Positions 45,310 through 58,058 of a stretch of 64,000 nt of DNA are shown piece by piece (positions within the stretch are counted from its first letter, which is position 1; each line of letters begins with the position of its first letter). Source of the stretch: Coprinopsis marcescibilis (Eukaryota; Basidiomycota; Agaricomycetes; Agaricales; Psathyrellaceae); contig ML210269.1 in assembly GCA_004369085.1 (NCBI GenBank), positions 1 through 64,000 on the forward strand, read 5' to 3'. The notes under the pieces were generated by a model, which was not told the origin of the DNA, made no database searches, and saw only the letters and a list, made by a program, of their open reading frames with translations. The position numbers and the translations under genes were made by a program.

Positions 45310-46985
45310 AGGAGCACATACTAGAGTCGAAGGCCCAGCCTCGGAGGCCTCGGGTGACAGTCCTGCCAGCCCATCCGTGGCAGCCTCCAGAGTAGCCATC
45401 ACGTCAGAGGAGGTGAAACTGATGCCTAACTGAGATGAGGAAGCAAATGATCGTGATGGCGGTCTTGTCGTTGATCCTGAGTGAGCACCCCGGGAGCTCC
45501 TCGAAGCATTTCGCCGACTGCATAGAATTAGACAATACTCGAGCAAAATGGTCGGCTAATGCTTACGCTTTACCAACTGCGGCGGTCCTAACGAGCTGAA
45601 TGACATCAGCTTCGTTTGTCTCTGGGCGGATGAATGGCATAATTTCGGACTGGTACAGCTGGAGATGTTTGTACCTGCAGGGGGACACGGGTTGCAGTGA
45701 GTGCCAGAGCTAGTCAAGTAATATGATGGGACATACTGTTCAGGGTCTTCGGTATTTTCTGCAAGTTCAGCAATAGCAGATTGGACAGTCGAGTGTCGGA
45801 AGGCAGGCCCTGTGTCAGGCTCCTGTAATCTGGGAGGATGTGAACTGCATGTGATGGCTGTAGGTTGTGACATAAAGGGTCAATTAATAGCACTGGCATG
45901 GAATGAAAGGTATTGACTTACTCCGAGATGTCATTGCTGCTGGATAAGCGATCGCACCCGCCTCCGGCTCAGAATCGGACTCTTCAATAGTTTCGGCATC
46001 TGAACTTGAGGATTCGTCGTATGCGAGGACCGCGATGTCCGAATCCCCATCGGAGGTCTCGCCGAACGGGTTCGTTGTCGTTGGCGAATCGGAAGGCTCA
46101 CTCATTGCCTGCTGAATCAGCGATTCTCCTGTATTGTGGTAGCTATTGGTGACCAGGGGGGTGGATGCTGGTAGAGGAGAGGTGATAGCGGCAATGTCTT
46201 CCGCCGTGAGGTGGTCGACATAGGTTTCTGGATTTAGGATGACGGTCCCTCCCTCAGCAACGGAATGGTATGAAGGCGCCGGAGAGCTTGCTCTCGACGG
46301 TGGATCGATTTCCCTCAAGTTCCTGTAACGGGCATCCCATGGACTAATCAACGATTGGGCCGCCGGGTGACCCTCTTGCCAGTGGGACTGGAGGCCAACA
46401 GTTGGGTCAACCTGCGAATTTCCTACCAGACGCGAACATCAAGAAGGAATCACGGAAAAAAAGGGCGATCCTCACGATCTATTGATGGCTCATCGCGCTG
46501 CGGTTCTGTGTTTTGAAAGTCGAGCCCACCAGAAGCAACTTGGAGCCAGGAATCTTGATCCCCAGCATCTGCTGGGAGAGATGTTAAAATGACGGTTCGG
46601 TCGATCAAAAAAAGAGCCAAGAGTCTCACCAAGTAACCCTCCACTGGTGGGATGGCTGCTTACAGCGCGTGTGCTGGCCGCTTGAGGAACGGGATTCAAG
46701 TGTATTTGGCGGGGTGGAGGTGTGTTTCGATGGAGGGGCATTTGAAGTGATGTGTAGTTGTGGTGGGGATTCGTGGATTCTGAAGAGGAGGGTAGCGAGT
46801 CGTGATTTTGAAAAGGACAAGCAAGTCGTCACGGTCGTGACTCCTAGTGGCAATGCTGCTGCCCGGCAGATCGGTTCGTACATCAATGGTCTCGAGAAGC
46901 CATGCCTTGTGTCGCCCTTGAGCCCACTTCCTTCCATCCTTCCTCTTGTCGAACACTGTGAACTGAGACCAGTCTTCATGCAAGA
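45310..46985 (-). CDS. hypothetical disordered protein, multi-exon
   Basis: I do not recognise this protein. Consecutive minus-strand segments with plausible introns include WSQFTVFDKRKDGRKWAQG and HKAWLLETIDVRTDLPG (about 46860-46980), STRAVSSHPTSGGLL, SWLQVASGGLDFQNTEPQRDEPS, then a long exon (about 45930-46351) with SPWDARYRNLREIDPPSRAS, TYVDHLTAEDIAAITS and a very acidic Ser/Asp/Glu stretch, FRHSTVQSAIAELAENTEDPE, LYQSEIMPFIRPETNEADV, and a Ser/Arg-rich C-terminal exon (45310-45500). It lies directly upstream of the Plavaka gene on the same strand. Confidence 0.45.
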
Positions 46986-46989
46986 AGCA

Positions 46990-47913
46990 GCAATGGTCAT
47001 GTCCCTGTCTCCGGTCTCGTCAGTATAAGTTGAAGCTCAGCGCTCAGTACATCATGGCACATACCGTGAGGCCTTGACAGCGTGGAAGAGGGCTATGGAA
47101 AGTAACGTAACAAAGACACGAGGCACCCATCCGTCACCTAGGCTCAACCAAGAGGTGGCAAATCGGTTATATGGGGAACTGAATCTGGAGGGCACTGCGC
47201 CCAAACAGTTGGCCCATCGTCGGCTGGCCCTCGGCAGACAATGCTTCTCTGAGAAGGTGAGAGCGTCACCAATGGGTGGCCGGGATTGCGGTGACGCTGG
47301 GAAGGCACATGGTAGATGAAGGACTGGGAGTGAAGTAATCAGTCAAGACTCCGAGGTCTCGGTGACTCAGGGGCTGTTGGGGGCGGGATGATCACACATT
47401 CCGCCCTTCAAATGCTTCAGCGCCGCTCAGCTTTGCATTGGTCCCGTCGACCAGTGTCGCTACTATTACTAAGCACTCGAATTTTCGAGGCTCTTGGCAG
47501 CATGTCTGTCCAGCATATACTGCTTCTGAGTATATGTATTTAGCTCCACATCCTAGAATCTCCATTGTGACTGGCGGCTGGGTGATACAAAAACGCACGG
47601 TGGGCAGTTCAAGAAGTTCCAAACGGATGATTCTGGGGTGATGCCTAAGCTCTTGTTCCAATGCTGTGAGAGTTCTTGTACATCTCCTCAACCACACATC
47701 AATGCCCTGCCAAAGCGATGCTCAATGCCTGAAACGGCGCCGAGATGCAATGAAAATGCCACTTGAAGTCTGGCACACTCGAGAATTAGCCCCATGCCAC
47801 GTGACTGACCTGACGATGAGATTTCAAATATGTTGAACCTGGACTCAGCTCCGGCCATCTTTGCCCTTCCCCTCACTTGCCGCTCATATTGAGGACATTA
47901 TCTCAAGCAACCG
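46990..47913. other. no supported gene
   Basis: Frames on both strands are short and lack coding features. The stretch separates divergent orphan genes and probably holds their promoters. Confidence 0.4.
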
Positions 47914-48900
47914 ATGGACCCTTCAATTCTCTCACACTGTCCCAATACTTCCGGAAATTCAGAAACACCTCAATTGTCTTCCCTGAAATCGAGTATTTCC
48001 GCAGAAAGTCTTCAAAGTAACGCTTCCTGTCTTGCGAACAGTATGATTTTGGTCCGTATGACCTCCCGATATACAATTATCAAGCACCTACTGAACCTTT
48101 GGCAATTAGACGGCAAGTGGCCAATCTGCTAGCACAACCAAGTCAACCGAACCCCCCACCACTCCCCCAGACATGAATACGGACCTTCCACCAGATACGA
48201 GGACAATGCTGTTGGAACCGAATCTGGCAGGCAGGCAAGAGGAGCTCTGGCTGGACTCTGAAGACCCGATGACGTCAATTTCTAAATGGAGTCATGGGAT
48301 CCCAAAGGGTCCTATCGAAGTGGACGACGACTGGATACGTATCGGGCGAGACCAAGACGAGGGGGTGAATACGTATCGGGCGAGACCAAGACGAGGGGGT
48401 GAATACAACTGGTGAAAACTCAACCAAAATTTCCGAGGGCTCTTCGTTTTCGCGTCCCCCGACACCTCTGCTTGATGAGGAGCCAGATGACGGGCCAGAC
48501 AATGCCTTTCCCCCCCCCCCCCCAATACCCGAAAAGCTTGGCAAGCTCATCGACAGATTGCACAGACAAGGCTTGAAGGATTTGATGCAACGCTACGCCC
48601 TTTGCCACTCGGCACAAGACACTGCGGAGGTTCTGCTTGATATCGCTGAAAACCAAATGCGCCTTCACTCTACCAGGTTCCAGAACGAGGAACCCATAGC
48701 CACAGGGGAGACAATCATCAGGTGGGCTGATGAACATTGGGACGAGAATGATCCTAGGAGAGAGTACGTGCAAAACGTACAGGCTGTGATGATTCAGGGT
48801 GAGTATGTGTGTTACTTGCATCCTGGGTCTGCTCTGAAGCCCACGTAGAAAGGAATGCACACCGTACCAAACTATTGTTCGACTGGGTGAGGGAAGGCAT
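47914..48900 (+). pseudogene. hypothetical orphan gene disrupted by a 34-bp duplication
   Basis: A plausible gene begins MDPSILSHCPNTSGNSETPQ at 47914 and, after an intron ending near 48132, continues through PPDMNTDLPPDTRTMLLEP and EELWLDSEDPM to DDDWIRIGRDQDEGVNT. There a perfect 34-bp tandem duplication (48335-48368 and 48369-48402) throws the frame into an early stop. The downstream frame resumes as TTGENSTKISEGSSFSRPPTPL, a Pro run from a 14-base C tract (48510-48523), EKLGKLIDRLHRQGLKDLMQRY and a C-terminal part with introns to about 48900. With one unit only, the two frames would be a single continuous one. The family is unknown. Confidence 0.55.
48335..48402. repeat. perfect 34-bp tandem duplication
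   Basis: The unit ATACGTATCGGGCGAGACC... is present twice in immediate succession without a mismatch, followed by four bases of a third unit. 34 is not a multiple of three, so it changes reading frame. Confidence 0.95.
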
Positions 48901-49203
48901 TCAGTCACGTGAGTCGGATTGCTAGGCGCACATGATGATCCCTCTCCTCTATCATCAGGCTGTGGGCACTACTGCCCAGCCCCAACACCTCAACTACCCT
49001 ATTCTATTCATCTGCTACCCTTCGTCGTTGCATTTGATATCGCATCTTCTCATTTTCCTCTACTGCTTCCCCCTCTCCTTAGCTGTCCTTAGATATTTCG
49101 TTAACACGGACGGGTTCATTGGAAACTCCTTTTTGGAAATGCATATGTATTATGTATGAAGCACACCGAAAGGTAAGTGATTTAACGACAATTAACTCTC
49201 AAA

Positions 49204-49805
49204 TCAATTGTGATAGTGCTTTTGTATCTCCTTGACCACCTCCTGGTCGCGGTTCGGAGTGGAATCCATACTGAGAAGGAGCTTTGTGAACTGAATTTCA
49301 TTCAGCCACCATTTTCGGTAGCGTTCCTTCTCCTTTTCCACGGTTTCCAATGCTCTTTTGTTCTCCTTTTTAAGGGTTGCCATGGTTTCTTGAGCTTCAT
49401 CGATTCGCTGTTCCAGCTCCTCAGAATCATGCTTTGCCGCTTGCACCTCTGCCTTCAACTCGTCAATTTCTTCCGCCTTTGACAGTAGCTTCTTCTTCAA
49501 GCGATGCCCAGAGGCCTCAAGCGAGCTAACCTTTCCTTGTAAATCGCTATGGTGATGGGGCAGAGTGAAAGTGGTGGATGGCTTGGCGTTCGATGCAGTG
49601 TTTGTTTCTGAAATGCATGCGATCAGATTGGCAGTCATCGGGACAATGAAATCATCTCACCGGTGGTGCGGCCGTCGACTGGCATACTCAGGCTATTCTC
49701 AGACAATACCTCCAACACCTTTCGAGTTGGGCGACGCTGTCGATCTGACAGTCTAGGAGTAGAGGCCAACTGGACATTGGTAGGTTTAGAGGCGTCCTTG
49801 GGCAT
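49204..49805 (-). CDS. coiled-coil hypothetical protein
   Basis: Two exons: ATG 49803-49805 (MPKDASKPTNVQLASTPRLS), an intron GTGAGATG..TTTCAG around 49608-49662, then the rest to TGA at 49204-49206. The first half is basic and disordered. The second half is a long alpha-helical coiled coil (LQGKVSSLEASGHRLKKKLL, EEIDELKAEVQAAKHDSEEL, QRIDEAQETMATLKKENKRA) followed by KERYRKWWLNEIQFTKLLLS. Function is unknown; it could be a DNA-associated or structural protein of the orphan group here. Confidence 0.6.
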
Positions 49806-49909
49806 TTTTCGAGTCTGAGCTAGAAGAGCTTTGATGTGGACGCGTCGAGTGTTGAGTCTTGGTGGGTAGTGATTTCTTCCGAGGCTCGTGGTGCTCCCTT
49901 TTAACAACA

Positions 49910-50500
49910 CGTCTTGTGCGGTCTCCGATGAATCTCATAGAAACAGATAGCAACGCTCTGTATCGCCTTTAGCATTGGGTCCAGCCTACAGGGGTTGATT
50001 CGGACGAGGAATAATCAGGGTGCTGCCAACCTTGGCACATTCTACTTACTCAACAGGGAACTCAGTGAACGTCCCAGATCAGCTATCACTGAAAACGGGG
50101 ATCTCCTTTGAATTTCCTTATGGATTCGGAAATTCATGGTGAGTTCTGGCCTCGTTGAAATTCGGTTGAGTGGTTGATGATGTTCTCAGCGATGCACCTG
50201 ACAACCTCAGGGTATACTATTTTCAAAACGCTCACTCCGAAGCTAATGATGTGTCGGAAATGTATTAGACAATTCCCCAAGCGGAAGGACCCTTAGATCA
50301 ACACACCAAATACTACGCCCCGCAGACACTAACTAGGTTATATTTCCGAGTCATACGGGCCCTTGGAACTTCTTGGGAACTTCTTGTCAAGCTACAAAAC
50401 TCACTGCGGACTGGGACTCTGGTACGATGTTCACAGTGTGTTGAATTCGCCCGGGTCTCTTGGTCCGATAATTGGATTTCAGGCGTGAATATAGCTCTAC
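49910..50500. other. no supported gene
   Basis: I see only short frames and no repeat structure. Confidence 0.4.
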
Positions 50501-50502
50501 TA

Positions 50503-50940
50503 CTACAGACTACTACTCGCAAGTAGGACACGCTCGAACTGTTGGAAAACAACATCAAGTGACTTGGACGCTTCCCTTCTGATGGGACTTCCTATGCGGG
50601 CATCCAAGTGGAACATCTCCTTGTACTCCGACAGCGCGTGTTGGAATATGATGAGGCGACGCTGCTGCCTCTGGAGTATTACCAACTGCAGTTGGATGAC
50701 ACAATTCAGTTCGGAAACCATTGCTTCACTGGGTCCTTCGCGGGGCCACCTACTCGGAGGCACAGGGGCTACGGTTTGCATACTACCATCGTTTAAGTGA
50801 TTGTTACGACCCAATCTGGTTGCTGCCAATGTAGCATTAAGTCGAAGTCCTCTCCCACCGGCTCCGGCACATATGTTGGACGCTCGGTCAAGGAGTTGCT
50901 GGCAGACACCTAGCCGTGTATTCTTAATCTCTATCTCCAT
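50503..50940 (-). CDS. hypothetical small protein
   Basis: A single-exon minus frame from ATG 50938-50940 of about 145 residues. It begins MEIEIKNTRLGVCQQLLDRA, with a Gly/Ala-rich piece and then a helical part (ELNCVIQLQLVILQRQQRRL, SLDVVFQQFERVLLA). It is not recognised, and composition alone supports it. Confidence 0.35.
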   Translation of the reverse strand: MEIEIKNTRLGVCQQLLDRASNICAGAGGRGLRLNATLAATRLGRNNHLNDGSMQTVAPVPPSRWPREGPSEAMVSELNCVIQLQLVILQRQQRRLIIFQHALSEYKEMFHLDARIGSPIRREASKSLDVVFQQFERVLLASSSL

Positions 50941-52162
50941 GGCATAAGCCTCAATGACACTGACGAGGCATAGTAGCGTCAACCCATGCCATGGAGAGTC
51001 GGGATGTTGTGGGACAGCACATATTAATTTGGCTGTTGTTCAGGTAAGTATTTCCTTTTGTCACTGACATTCAACAAACATACGAGTTGGCTGGGAGACA
51101 AAAGAGTTTCGTCGATTTCCTTGCACATTGTGATCGAATGTTAAATGCCCAAGTCGGTGTTGCGTCAGAGTCAGGTCGGATGAGGGCATAATTTGGATAG
51201 GGGTTCAAGTGGCAATGGGACGGTCGTACTTTCATGCAATGTGGCAGATGGATGGTCCCAGTGTGAGTTTTGACTCCTTACTGGGTTGCCATTTGACCGT
51301 CTGTACCGTACTCCCTTCGGTCACCAATTCCGAAAGTTCACTGCTCCCTGAGCTGCCAGGGCAGTGTTGCAGCAGATACCATCGTGATCGCTCATTGGCA
51401 CCGGAGCCATTGACCCGATGATCTGGTCCCTAGTAGGCGCTAAACATGCTAAGACTGTAAGTGGAATAGACTTACGATGATTGCATATTTAGGCAAGTCG
51501 TAAAGTTGTGCATAGTACGTACACATGAAAACATCATATATAAATGGCTGTGCCTTCGATCGAAACCGAGGCTACGCAAAGGTTACGCGTCGGGATTTGA
51601 CCCAAGCCCCGATCACCGTAACAATTATCATGAACTCAAAGGTTGCCGTTGTGTAGAGTAATATTAAAGTACAAATACGTACAAAAAGTGTGGTACCGCC
51701 CTCTCAACGGTGTAAGCAGACGGTGGAAGTTTTCAAACTGTCCCCACTCAACGTGCCAGTTACCTGCGATGATGCCTCTAATTTGGCAGAGTGCCTGGTC
51801 CAGTCACGCTTGATCTATGATTACGGCGCTTAAGTACTACCGAACTGATAATGCCGACATCGTCGTGACCAGGGCGGCTCAAGCCTGATCCTACCGAACC
51901 CTTAAGGGCATCTGCATTCTTCGGATGACTCGTCCAAGCCACCTCGTATTGCGACCTGAGGATTGAAGAAGTCGCAAGTTAAATAAAGGAAGTTAATATG
52001 ATTCAAGTTACAGCAAAGCAAGGATCAATGAGAATATATTGAAGGAGTGACATCAGTTGTGCTCGATACGGTGTCTACACAAGTACAAGCAGGCTCATAA
52101 AATCGGATTAGGGAGGGTTCTCGGAGCCCATGGGGAGCAGGCTGCACTATGAGTTGCACTGG
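50941..52162. other. intergenic stretch, no supported gene
   Basis: No frame looks coding and I could not define a repeat. A TATATAAAT element lies near 51537-51545. Confidence 0.4.
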
Positions 52163-52814
52163 TTAAGGTCCGAGCTGGCCTCGCTTGCCGTCTAGCAAGG
52201 GAGACCCACCCGGGCCACCACCATTGTTAATCGTCACAGATACTAGTACAAGTACTACCGCAACTAGCGATCCAACCACAAACACACCGAGTGCAACACC
52301 AGAAACGAATAGAACCATCGCTGCCCGCCCGCCCTTGAACTGTATGGACATAGAAGTCGCATTGGTTGCCAAATTCGGGGGTTGGATAACTTTTCCAATC
52401 ATCGGAAGCTCCGGAATGTCATCCTCGCCCTCAGCCTTGTCGCCGCAGAACTTGCTCCAGGGCTGTTGGCGATTCCATTCTTCTTCTGGTACATCACAAG
52501 GTATTGTTCCAGGTCTTCCGAAGACTTTGACAGTCTTGTGGACCGGAGAAAACACCTGGCACTTCACTCCGTGCTCGTTCTTGACCTCAACCTCCTCAAA
52601 TCCAACAAACTTCACGCTGTCTACTGGCTTCAATCTCCTGGCTGAGCGCGTGGTGACGTTTGAGACGTCCTTGAGTGATGTTTGGCATTCAGAATTCGAA
52701 GTTCCTGGGTTTATTAGATTCGTAAGTACGGTTCTGGACACATAAAGTTGCACGTTTGAACTGACCGAGCCTGGTGTAAGGAGAGCGGCGTAGATTGGGA
52801 AGTTCTTGATTCAT
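52163..52814 (-). CDS. hypothetical tail-anchored-like membrane protein
   Basis: Two exons (52766-52814 and 52163-52704) join in phase to 196 residues. The N-terminal part is soluble and charged (RRLKPVDSVKFVGFEEVEVK, VFGRPGTIPCDVPEEEW). Near the C-terminus a single strong hydrophobic segment (MVLFVSGVALGVFVVGSLVA and the following Val-rich part) is followed by a short Gly-rich tail, as in a tail-anchored or single-pass protein. No family is recognised. Confidence 0.6.
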
Positions 52815-53522
52815 TGTCGAGTGAGGTGTGTACTTCAACAGTTAGCCTGTGTCTCTCGTGGTGGAGAACTTTTGCTCGATATTTTGAGTACATTTTAAAT
52901 TCGGCCTATCAACCCATTCAAGGAGTCACCGAATCTGACTGGGACAACTGGGATGGTGGCCATGGCACATCACATTGTTGGTGTATCAAGGGTCCAGCAG
53001 TCCGTTGTGGTGAGCACAGGTATTTCTGTGGTTGTCACTTGCACTTAGTACTAAGTTCAAAATTTCAACGTTCAGGAATCAATGTAGATCTGGAACTGAG
53101 ATTCGATCATCGTGGATCGAGAAGCCCAAAATAGGAGTCTGAATGCAGCCCTCCAGCGCTCTCAGGCTCGGACTCGTCTCAGGCAATTCACTGGATGACT
53201 CCGCCGATGCCACACCTCTGCCAGGCCTACTCAGCTTCAACTCCGTTGCAAATGATAGCTCCATCCAGACCGTAGTCTCAAGCACTGCCAGGGGGCCTCT
53301 CAAACTTTTCGGAGAAGCTTTCCTCGAATTGAGCAACATGTCATGGTACAAAAGCTCCACGAATGTGAGAAAACGTGAGTTGACCAGTGTTTGGTAGTAT
53401 CCACGAGGTTCGGACGAGTTTTTAATCAAGTATTACTCCCCAGCTTAATAGCCTTCCGCCAGTGAAGACCTCAACCTCAACCTCAACCCCTACTTGAATC
53501 CGTTTCTGCTTTGACGCTATCC
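52815..53522. other. region between divergent genes, possible extra exon
   Basis: It lies between the minus-strand membrane-protein gene and the plus-strand DUF6698-type gene. A minus frame at about 53140-53345 (MELSFATELKLSRPGRGVAS) could be an exon of a further small gene, but I could not complete it. Confidence 0.3.
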
Positions 53523-55183
53523 ATGGCTCGGGGCGTACTACCACCTGCCAATGGTCCAACTTCTGTACGATCACCGGCCGGAAAGGAGAACGTACCTCCA
53601 CTAGGACGTGCACAAGGCGCTAGTTCTGTCGCCCATGGTACCCAAAGTCCTCAAATGGGAGATCGACGAATAAGAGACGAATCTGACGATGCACTGTTTC
53701 ATACGGGCCCAAGAAAGCGACCGTGAGTCTCCATTCTTCCGATATATTTCAATATCAATATCACCATTGCTGACCTCTACATTAGGGCCAAAACCGATCC
53801 GTTAGTTCACCATGGCCGCCACTTTGGACGCACAATTCGCGCATTTTGTAGGGTACAGGCGCTCCTCAAACAGGGGTTAGCTTTGACAGTACAGCTTGAA
53901 TTTGGACAGGTCTCCGATGACCAACTCACCCTTGCGTGCGTCTCCGACCTGACTACGTAAATCGTAGCTGACAATGGTTTAGAGAAGCGAAAGAGCTAAG
54001 ACTCTACAAAGAACTTCTTGCTTTATCGCCGCCATTGGAAGAGAGGCTGCTCACCAGCTCTGAGGAGGAGCTTTTTTATGTGGCCGATATGGTACCTCTA
54101 CCTTGTTTGCATTGGGAGTCACTATTACTAACTAATCTTACATAGATCACCAAGGGTGCCTCAGCTGCTCGCTCCGACGATACAAGAACTCTCAAAGGAT
54201 CCATTCTCGCATGGATAACCCCTTCCAATACCCTTTTAACTCCACCTCTATCCAAAAACATCAAGACTGACCGAGGATTCTATCACGAACGAACAGGAGA
54301 GCTGCTTTGTCCCGCGACGATGGATTGGAATGACCCCAGGTGAGGAACAACGATTCACTCGTTACGATGATCTCACCATACCCCCTACCTCCTTTCCCAG
54401 CACCCGCGACCGACTCAGGTCTGGCGAGCTAATCCCCTCAGGCGACCAGTGGCCTTTGTTCCTTTACCAGAACTACGAGTATGATGCAGATGATCCATGG
54501 AATGGATTACTCCGTAGCAGTTTGCTAGTCACAGTAAGTGTTTCTTCTTGACCTCTCTGTCTGACCTGACATGCACGGAATAACAAGGCTTATAAGCACG
54601 TCTTTACATCGCCCAGTTCAGTCGAGAAGTCTGAGAACAGATCAACACGCTCTGGTAATGCACGGATCCATGGGATGACCTTGGTAACGGAAGCCTCAAT
54701 CGCATATATCGCCACTCAAGTTGCAGCATACTTCCCTTTATCTTAAAATATTTACTAACAAAGCCCCTCAGGCTCGGTTCGCCTTATCTTCGTCCCCAGT
54801 GTTTTCGCGCAACGACACTGTCACCGACTCCGAGAACTTCTACAACTCACTACTTGATCTACTAGAGGATCCCGAGGAGCAGACCGAAGTTCTGGCGCTG
54901 AAAATCTGGTGGAATCGGTGAGTTAATTATTATGGTGACTCAAAACATTATTTATGCGATACAAAGGCAAATCTTCCCGGTGCAAGTTGGGTTGTCCAAG
55001 TCCGTATCCCAGGACTCTGTTTATGTGGTTATCAAGGAAAGGAGGCGTCGAAAGAAGCTTCAATCTGCTGGTTCCGCAGGAAATGGCGGACCAAATATCG
55101 CTGCTGCAGCTGTCGGAATATTATCCGCGCCCGGGCTTCCCTCCCTCCCCAGCGACCACGAGAGTCATACGAATCTAGAGTAG
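53523..55183 (+). CDS. DUF6698-type fungal protein
   Basis: Eight exons (53523-53722, 53786-53935, 53983-54091, 54146-54339, 54401-54533, 54588-54719, 54772-54917, 54967-55183) join in phase to 426 residues. After a disordered N-terminus the conserved core reads DPLVHHGRHFGRTIRAFCRV, EERLLTSSEEELFYVADM, KGASAARSDDTRTLKGSILA, KTDRGFYHERTGELLCPA, GDQWPLFLYQNYEYDADDPW, YKHVFTSPSSVEK, RIHGMTLVTEASIAYIATQ and a segment with DTVTDSENFYNSLLDLLEDP, ending in a basic stretch KERRRRKK and a loose tail. This order is the one I associate with the DUF6698 family, widespread and multicopy in agaricomycetes. Its function is unknown. All exons are intact. Confidence 0.8.
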
Positions 55184-55846
55184 TCTTGCAATAAATTTTC
55201 ATTGGCCAAGAGATATCATAAGCAGAGTGATGGGGATGGTAATAGTACCAGACGTGGGCGTGGGTTGCTTCTCGTGCATTCATTTGAAGTCTGCGGCAGA
55301 TAGCCGCAGTCTTGACCTCTGGGACAGTAGGAACCCCGGATGGAGATCGCCACTCAAAAAGGATGAGATCCGTTTAGATCATAATCCAGCACAGGTTTTT
55401 TAATTTGTAGTCAGTAAGAATCCATTGAACAGCCAGTTTTTCGGATCGGCCACAATATCATCCAGCGCTTTGAGCTCAGTTGACGAATGAGCGAATGATG
55501 CACGTACCACTTGGCATTGATGCGTCCCAAGCCTGGTGGTAATGGGCGCTCACGAGCATCGAGCGCCCATCTGGACGGTTGAGTGGTTCCCACAGGCAGT
55601 GGCAGTTGACACAGTTGCAACAAGTTGAACCCCTGGGCCCACCGCCACTAATTCAACTCACCGTTACGGTCAAGCCTGGAATGTGGTTCAAAGTTCTACT
55701 CTGGCTTACAGTGTGTTGCATATCACCTTACACAATCGTGCAATTCATATTTCTCATCAATTATGTCGTGAGATGGCGGTCGGCACCACGGCTGACTGCC
55801 ATTTCCAGGTCGAATCTCGGACACTGGTTAAGGTCGCCAGTCGACG

Positions 55847-57271
55847 ATGGAGCCAAAATATGAAGTGTTTTCGGGGTCCCTTGCATCAGATCACGACGTG
55901 CAAGACATTATGCAACGCTGTAGTATTCAACCCTTCAACCCTGGACCGACTCGGATGGGGATTGCATGCCAATGCGGGGGCACTGCTGCAGCAACAGCTC
56001 GTTGGCCCGGCGCTTTGGCAGTCACAAACGGAACAAACATGATGAGCAAGTCTTCCTTAAAAGCTGGAGAGTCCAACCCTTAATTATCTACTACATTAAT
56101 CACCCTCACCATCTCCTTAGCACCTCTTTCAAATGCCGTGCCTTCGACTTCGTAGCAACTTACCCACTGGACTTGCCAGGCACCCGAGCATGTTGCCACT
56201 CGCAGGCGCAAGCTACAACCCTTCAACCAATCGACAAGTGCAACACTTCCTTTGTTGAGTTCAGGCTCGCCAGTTTAGCACTCCATCAGGCTGTTCCGCA
56301 GTCCTGCATTGGTGCTCCGAACGAGGTGATCTCTACGAGTGGGCTTGGTATGTATCCATCTAACGGCTCTCTTCCCGCCTTCTAACGAATTGATCATAGG
56401 CCAGTGGACGCCGAATCGGGAGCTCGTATCCCACCGAGCGAGCTGGAAGCTCATAGAAGAACACACTTCTTTCGTGCCCCAAGTTGTCTATGTGCATACC
56501 TGTTGGATCAGCTGTACATTGAATCCAAAATTGGGTTGGTGTACGCGCCCCACGGAGATCAAGGCTCTGTCTTAAATGGAGAATACGTCGCGGAATGTCC
56601 AACCAAGCGATGTGGATATTTTGGTGAGTCAGCATCCTTCCTCCAGTTTCCCCACTCACTGTCGTAATTGACCTATCACTCGTTGCTAGTGAATCTGGAG
56701 AAACTTTTCGCTCAACGGGTCTTGTTACAGAAGTCATATAGAAGACGCAGTATGGGGTTCCATTGCAATCTATTGAACCCTTGGCCTAACCTCTGTACAG
56801 ACAAAGCACTTGCCGGCGAACAACTCACCTATCTCTCTGACTTTGACCCCAAATTCAATGAGTCTCTCGGGTTGTATAAAGCAGCACCAGTCAGGGAGGT
56901 CTTAAGTCGAGGGATCAAATCCAGTGGGTGACCGTTATGTACGACCACTTGTTTCATCACTCTAACCTACTCACATAGAACTTCGCGTGGAGGCTCCCAT
57001 GGACGCGGTAAACGGGTCATCCAAGTTCGTGTCCCTGTATTCCCAGGGACTCCAGGAGGATGAATTTTGGTCGCTGTTTGTGCAATGTGCTCACTGCACC
57101 GCTGTCATGCCCAAAGATGTGTTTTGGAGGGTACACACACAAGCCTTATGCGAGAAGCAAAAGTTGGGGCAGCAGGTCGAACCTGACTCTGATCTTAACT
57201 CTCCAAGTTCAGATGTAGACTCGGATTCAGTGTCCGGAGATACAGAGATCATCGGAGAGCTAGAGTACTAA
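55847..57271 (+). CDS. hypothetical Cys-containing orphan protein, multi-exon
   Basis: A plausible start is MEPKYEVFSGSLASDHDVQD at 55847, followed by NPGPTRMGIACQCGGTAAAT. Later exons carry LVYAPHGDQGSVLNGEYVAE with CPTKRCGYF, VNLEKLFAQRVLLQKSYRRR, and a last exon (about 56980-57271) with SLYSQGLQEDEFWSLFVQCA, HCTAVMPKDVFWRVH and an acidic Ser/Asp tail. The paired C..C/H residues suggest small zinc-binding segments. The internal exon structure between 56050 and 56400 is not resolved. I recall similar agaricomycete hypotheticals but no function. Confidence 0.45.
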
Positions 57272-58008
57272 ATCTTGAGACAGTTCCGAGTCCTACTACC
57301 ACTGTATATACTTATGCCACTAACAACCTGAATAACTTGGTAGCTCCGGGTCATTGAACGCCAACGATTGATCGTGAATCATGATCATCGTGATACGATA
57401 CATCGCAGCTGTCCGATGCAAGTCCGATGCAGCCTCAATCGCTCAATCCAACTGGGCCATGCCTGACACGGCGGTTGCCATTGAAGCTCGGGGAGCTCGG
57501 GATTCATAACATATATAACATGTTCCAAATGGATCCAAACACGGCTGCCACTCTTGACGTCCCACCACTCAAACCGCAGAGAGACTCAGGCACTCAGCGA
57601 TTATCCAACCACGTTCTCTTGTCCATGCTACCGCCATTGACCGCGTGAGTGTCCGACACCGATTCTATCAAAACCAGCAGGGTATTCTTTCGCAACGCTT
57701 GGTTATTCCTCTATGACACGGTACCTTCACCTTCAATTTCAAGCTTCGCTATTGTGCCTTCACTCTAGGAATATAGGTTTAAATCCCCGTTCGCGGGTGG
57801 TATTACAGAACATTTTCCTACCGGCTTCGATCTGTGTAGAGGCGCCCTTGGTGACAGTGAGTTTGGCTATCCTTATCAAAGTTTCACTATGATTTCATCA
57901 CTACAGATGTTTCGCAAGGGCTAGTTGAAGCCATGGCTTATTTTGCCAAGTAGTTTCCTCCCCGCAAGAGGAAAGCAGCTTTCTCTCCATCATAGACCTT
58001 CAACAACA

Positions 58009-58058
58009 CCTCACCGACGATACCTCACTGACGATACCTCACCGACGACACCTCACCG
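58009..58058. repeat. 15-nt tandem repeat
   Basis: The unit ACCTCACCGACGATA is repeated about three and a half times with single-base variants. Confidence 0.8.
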
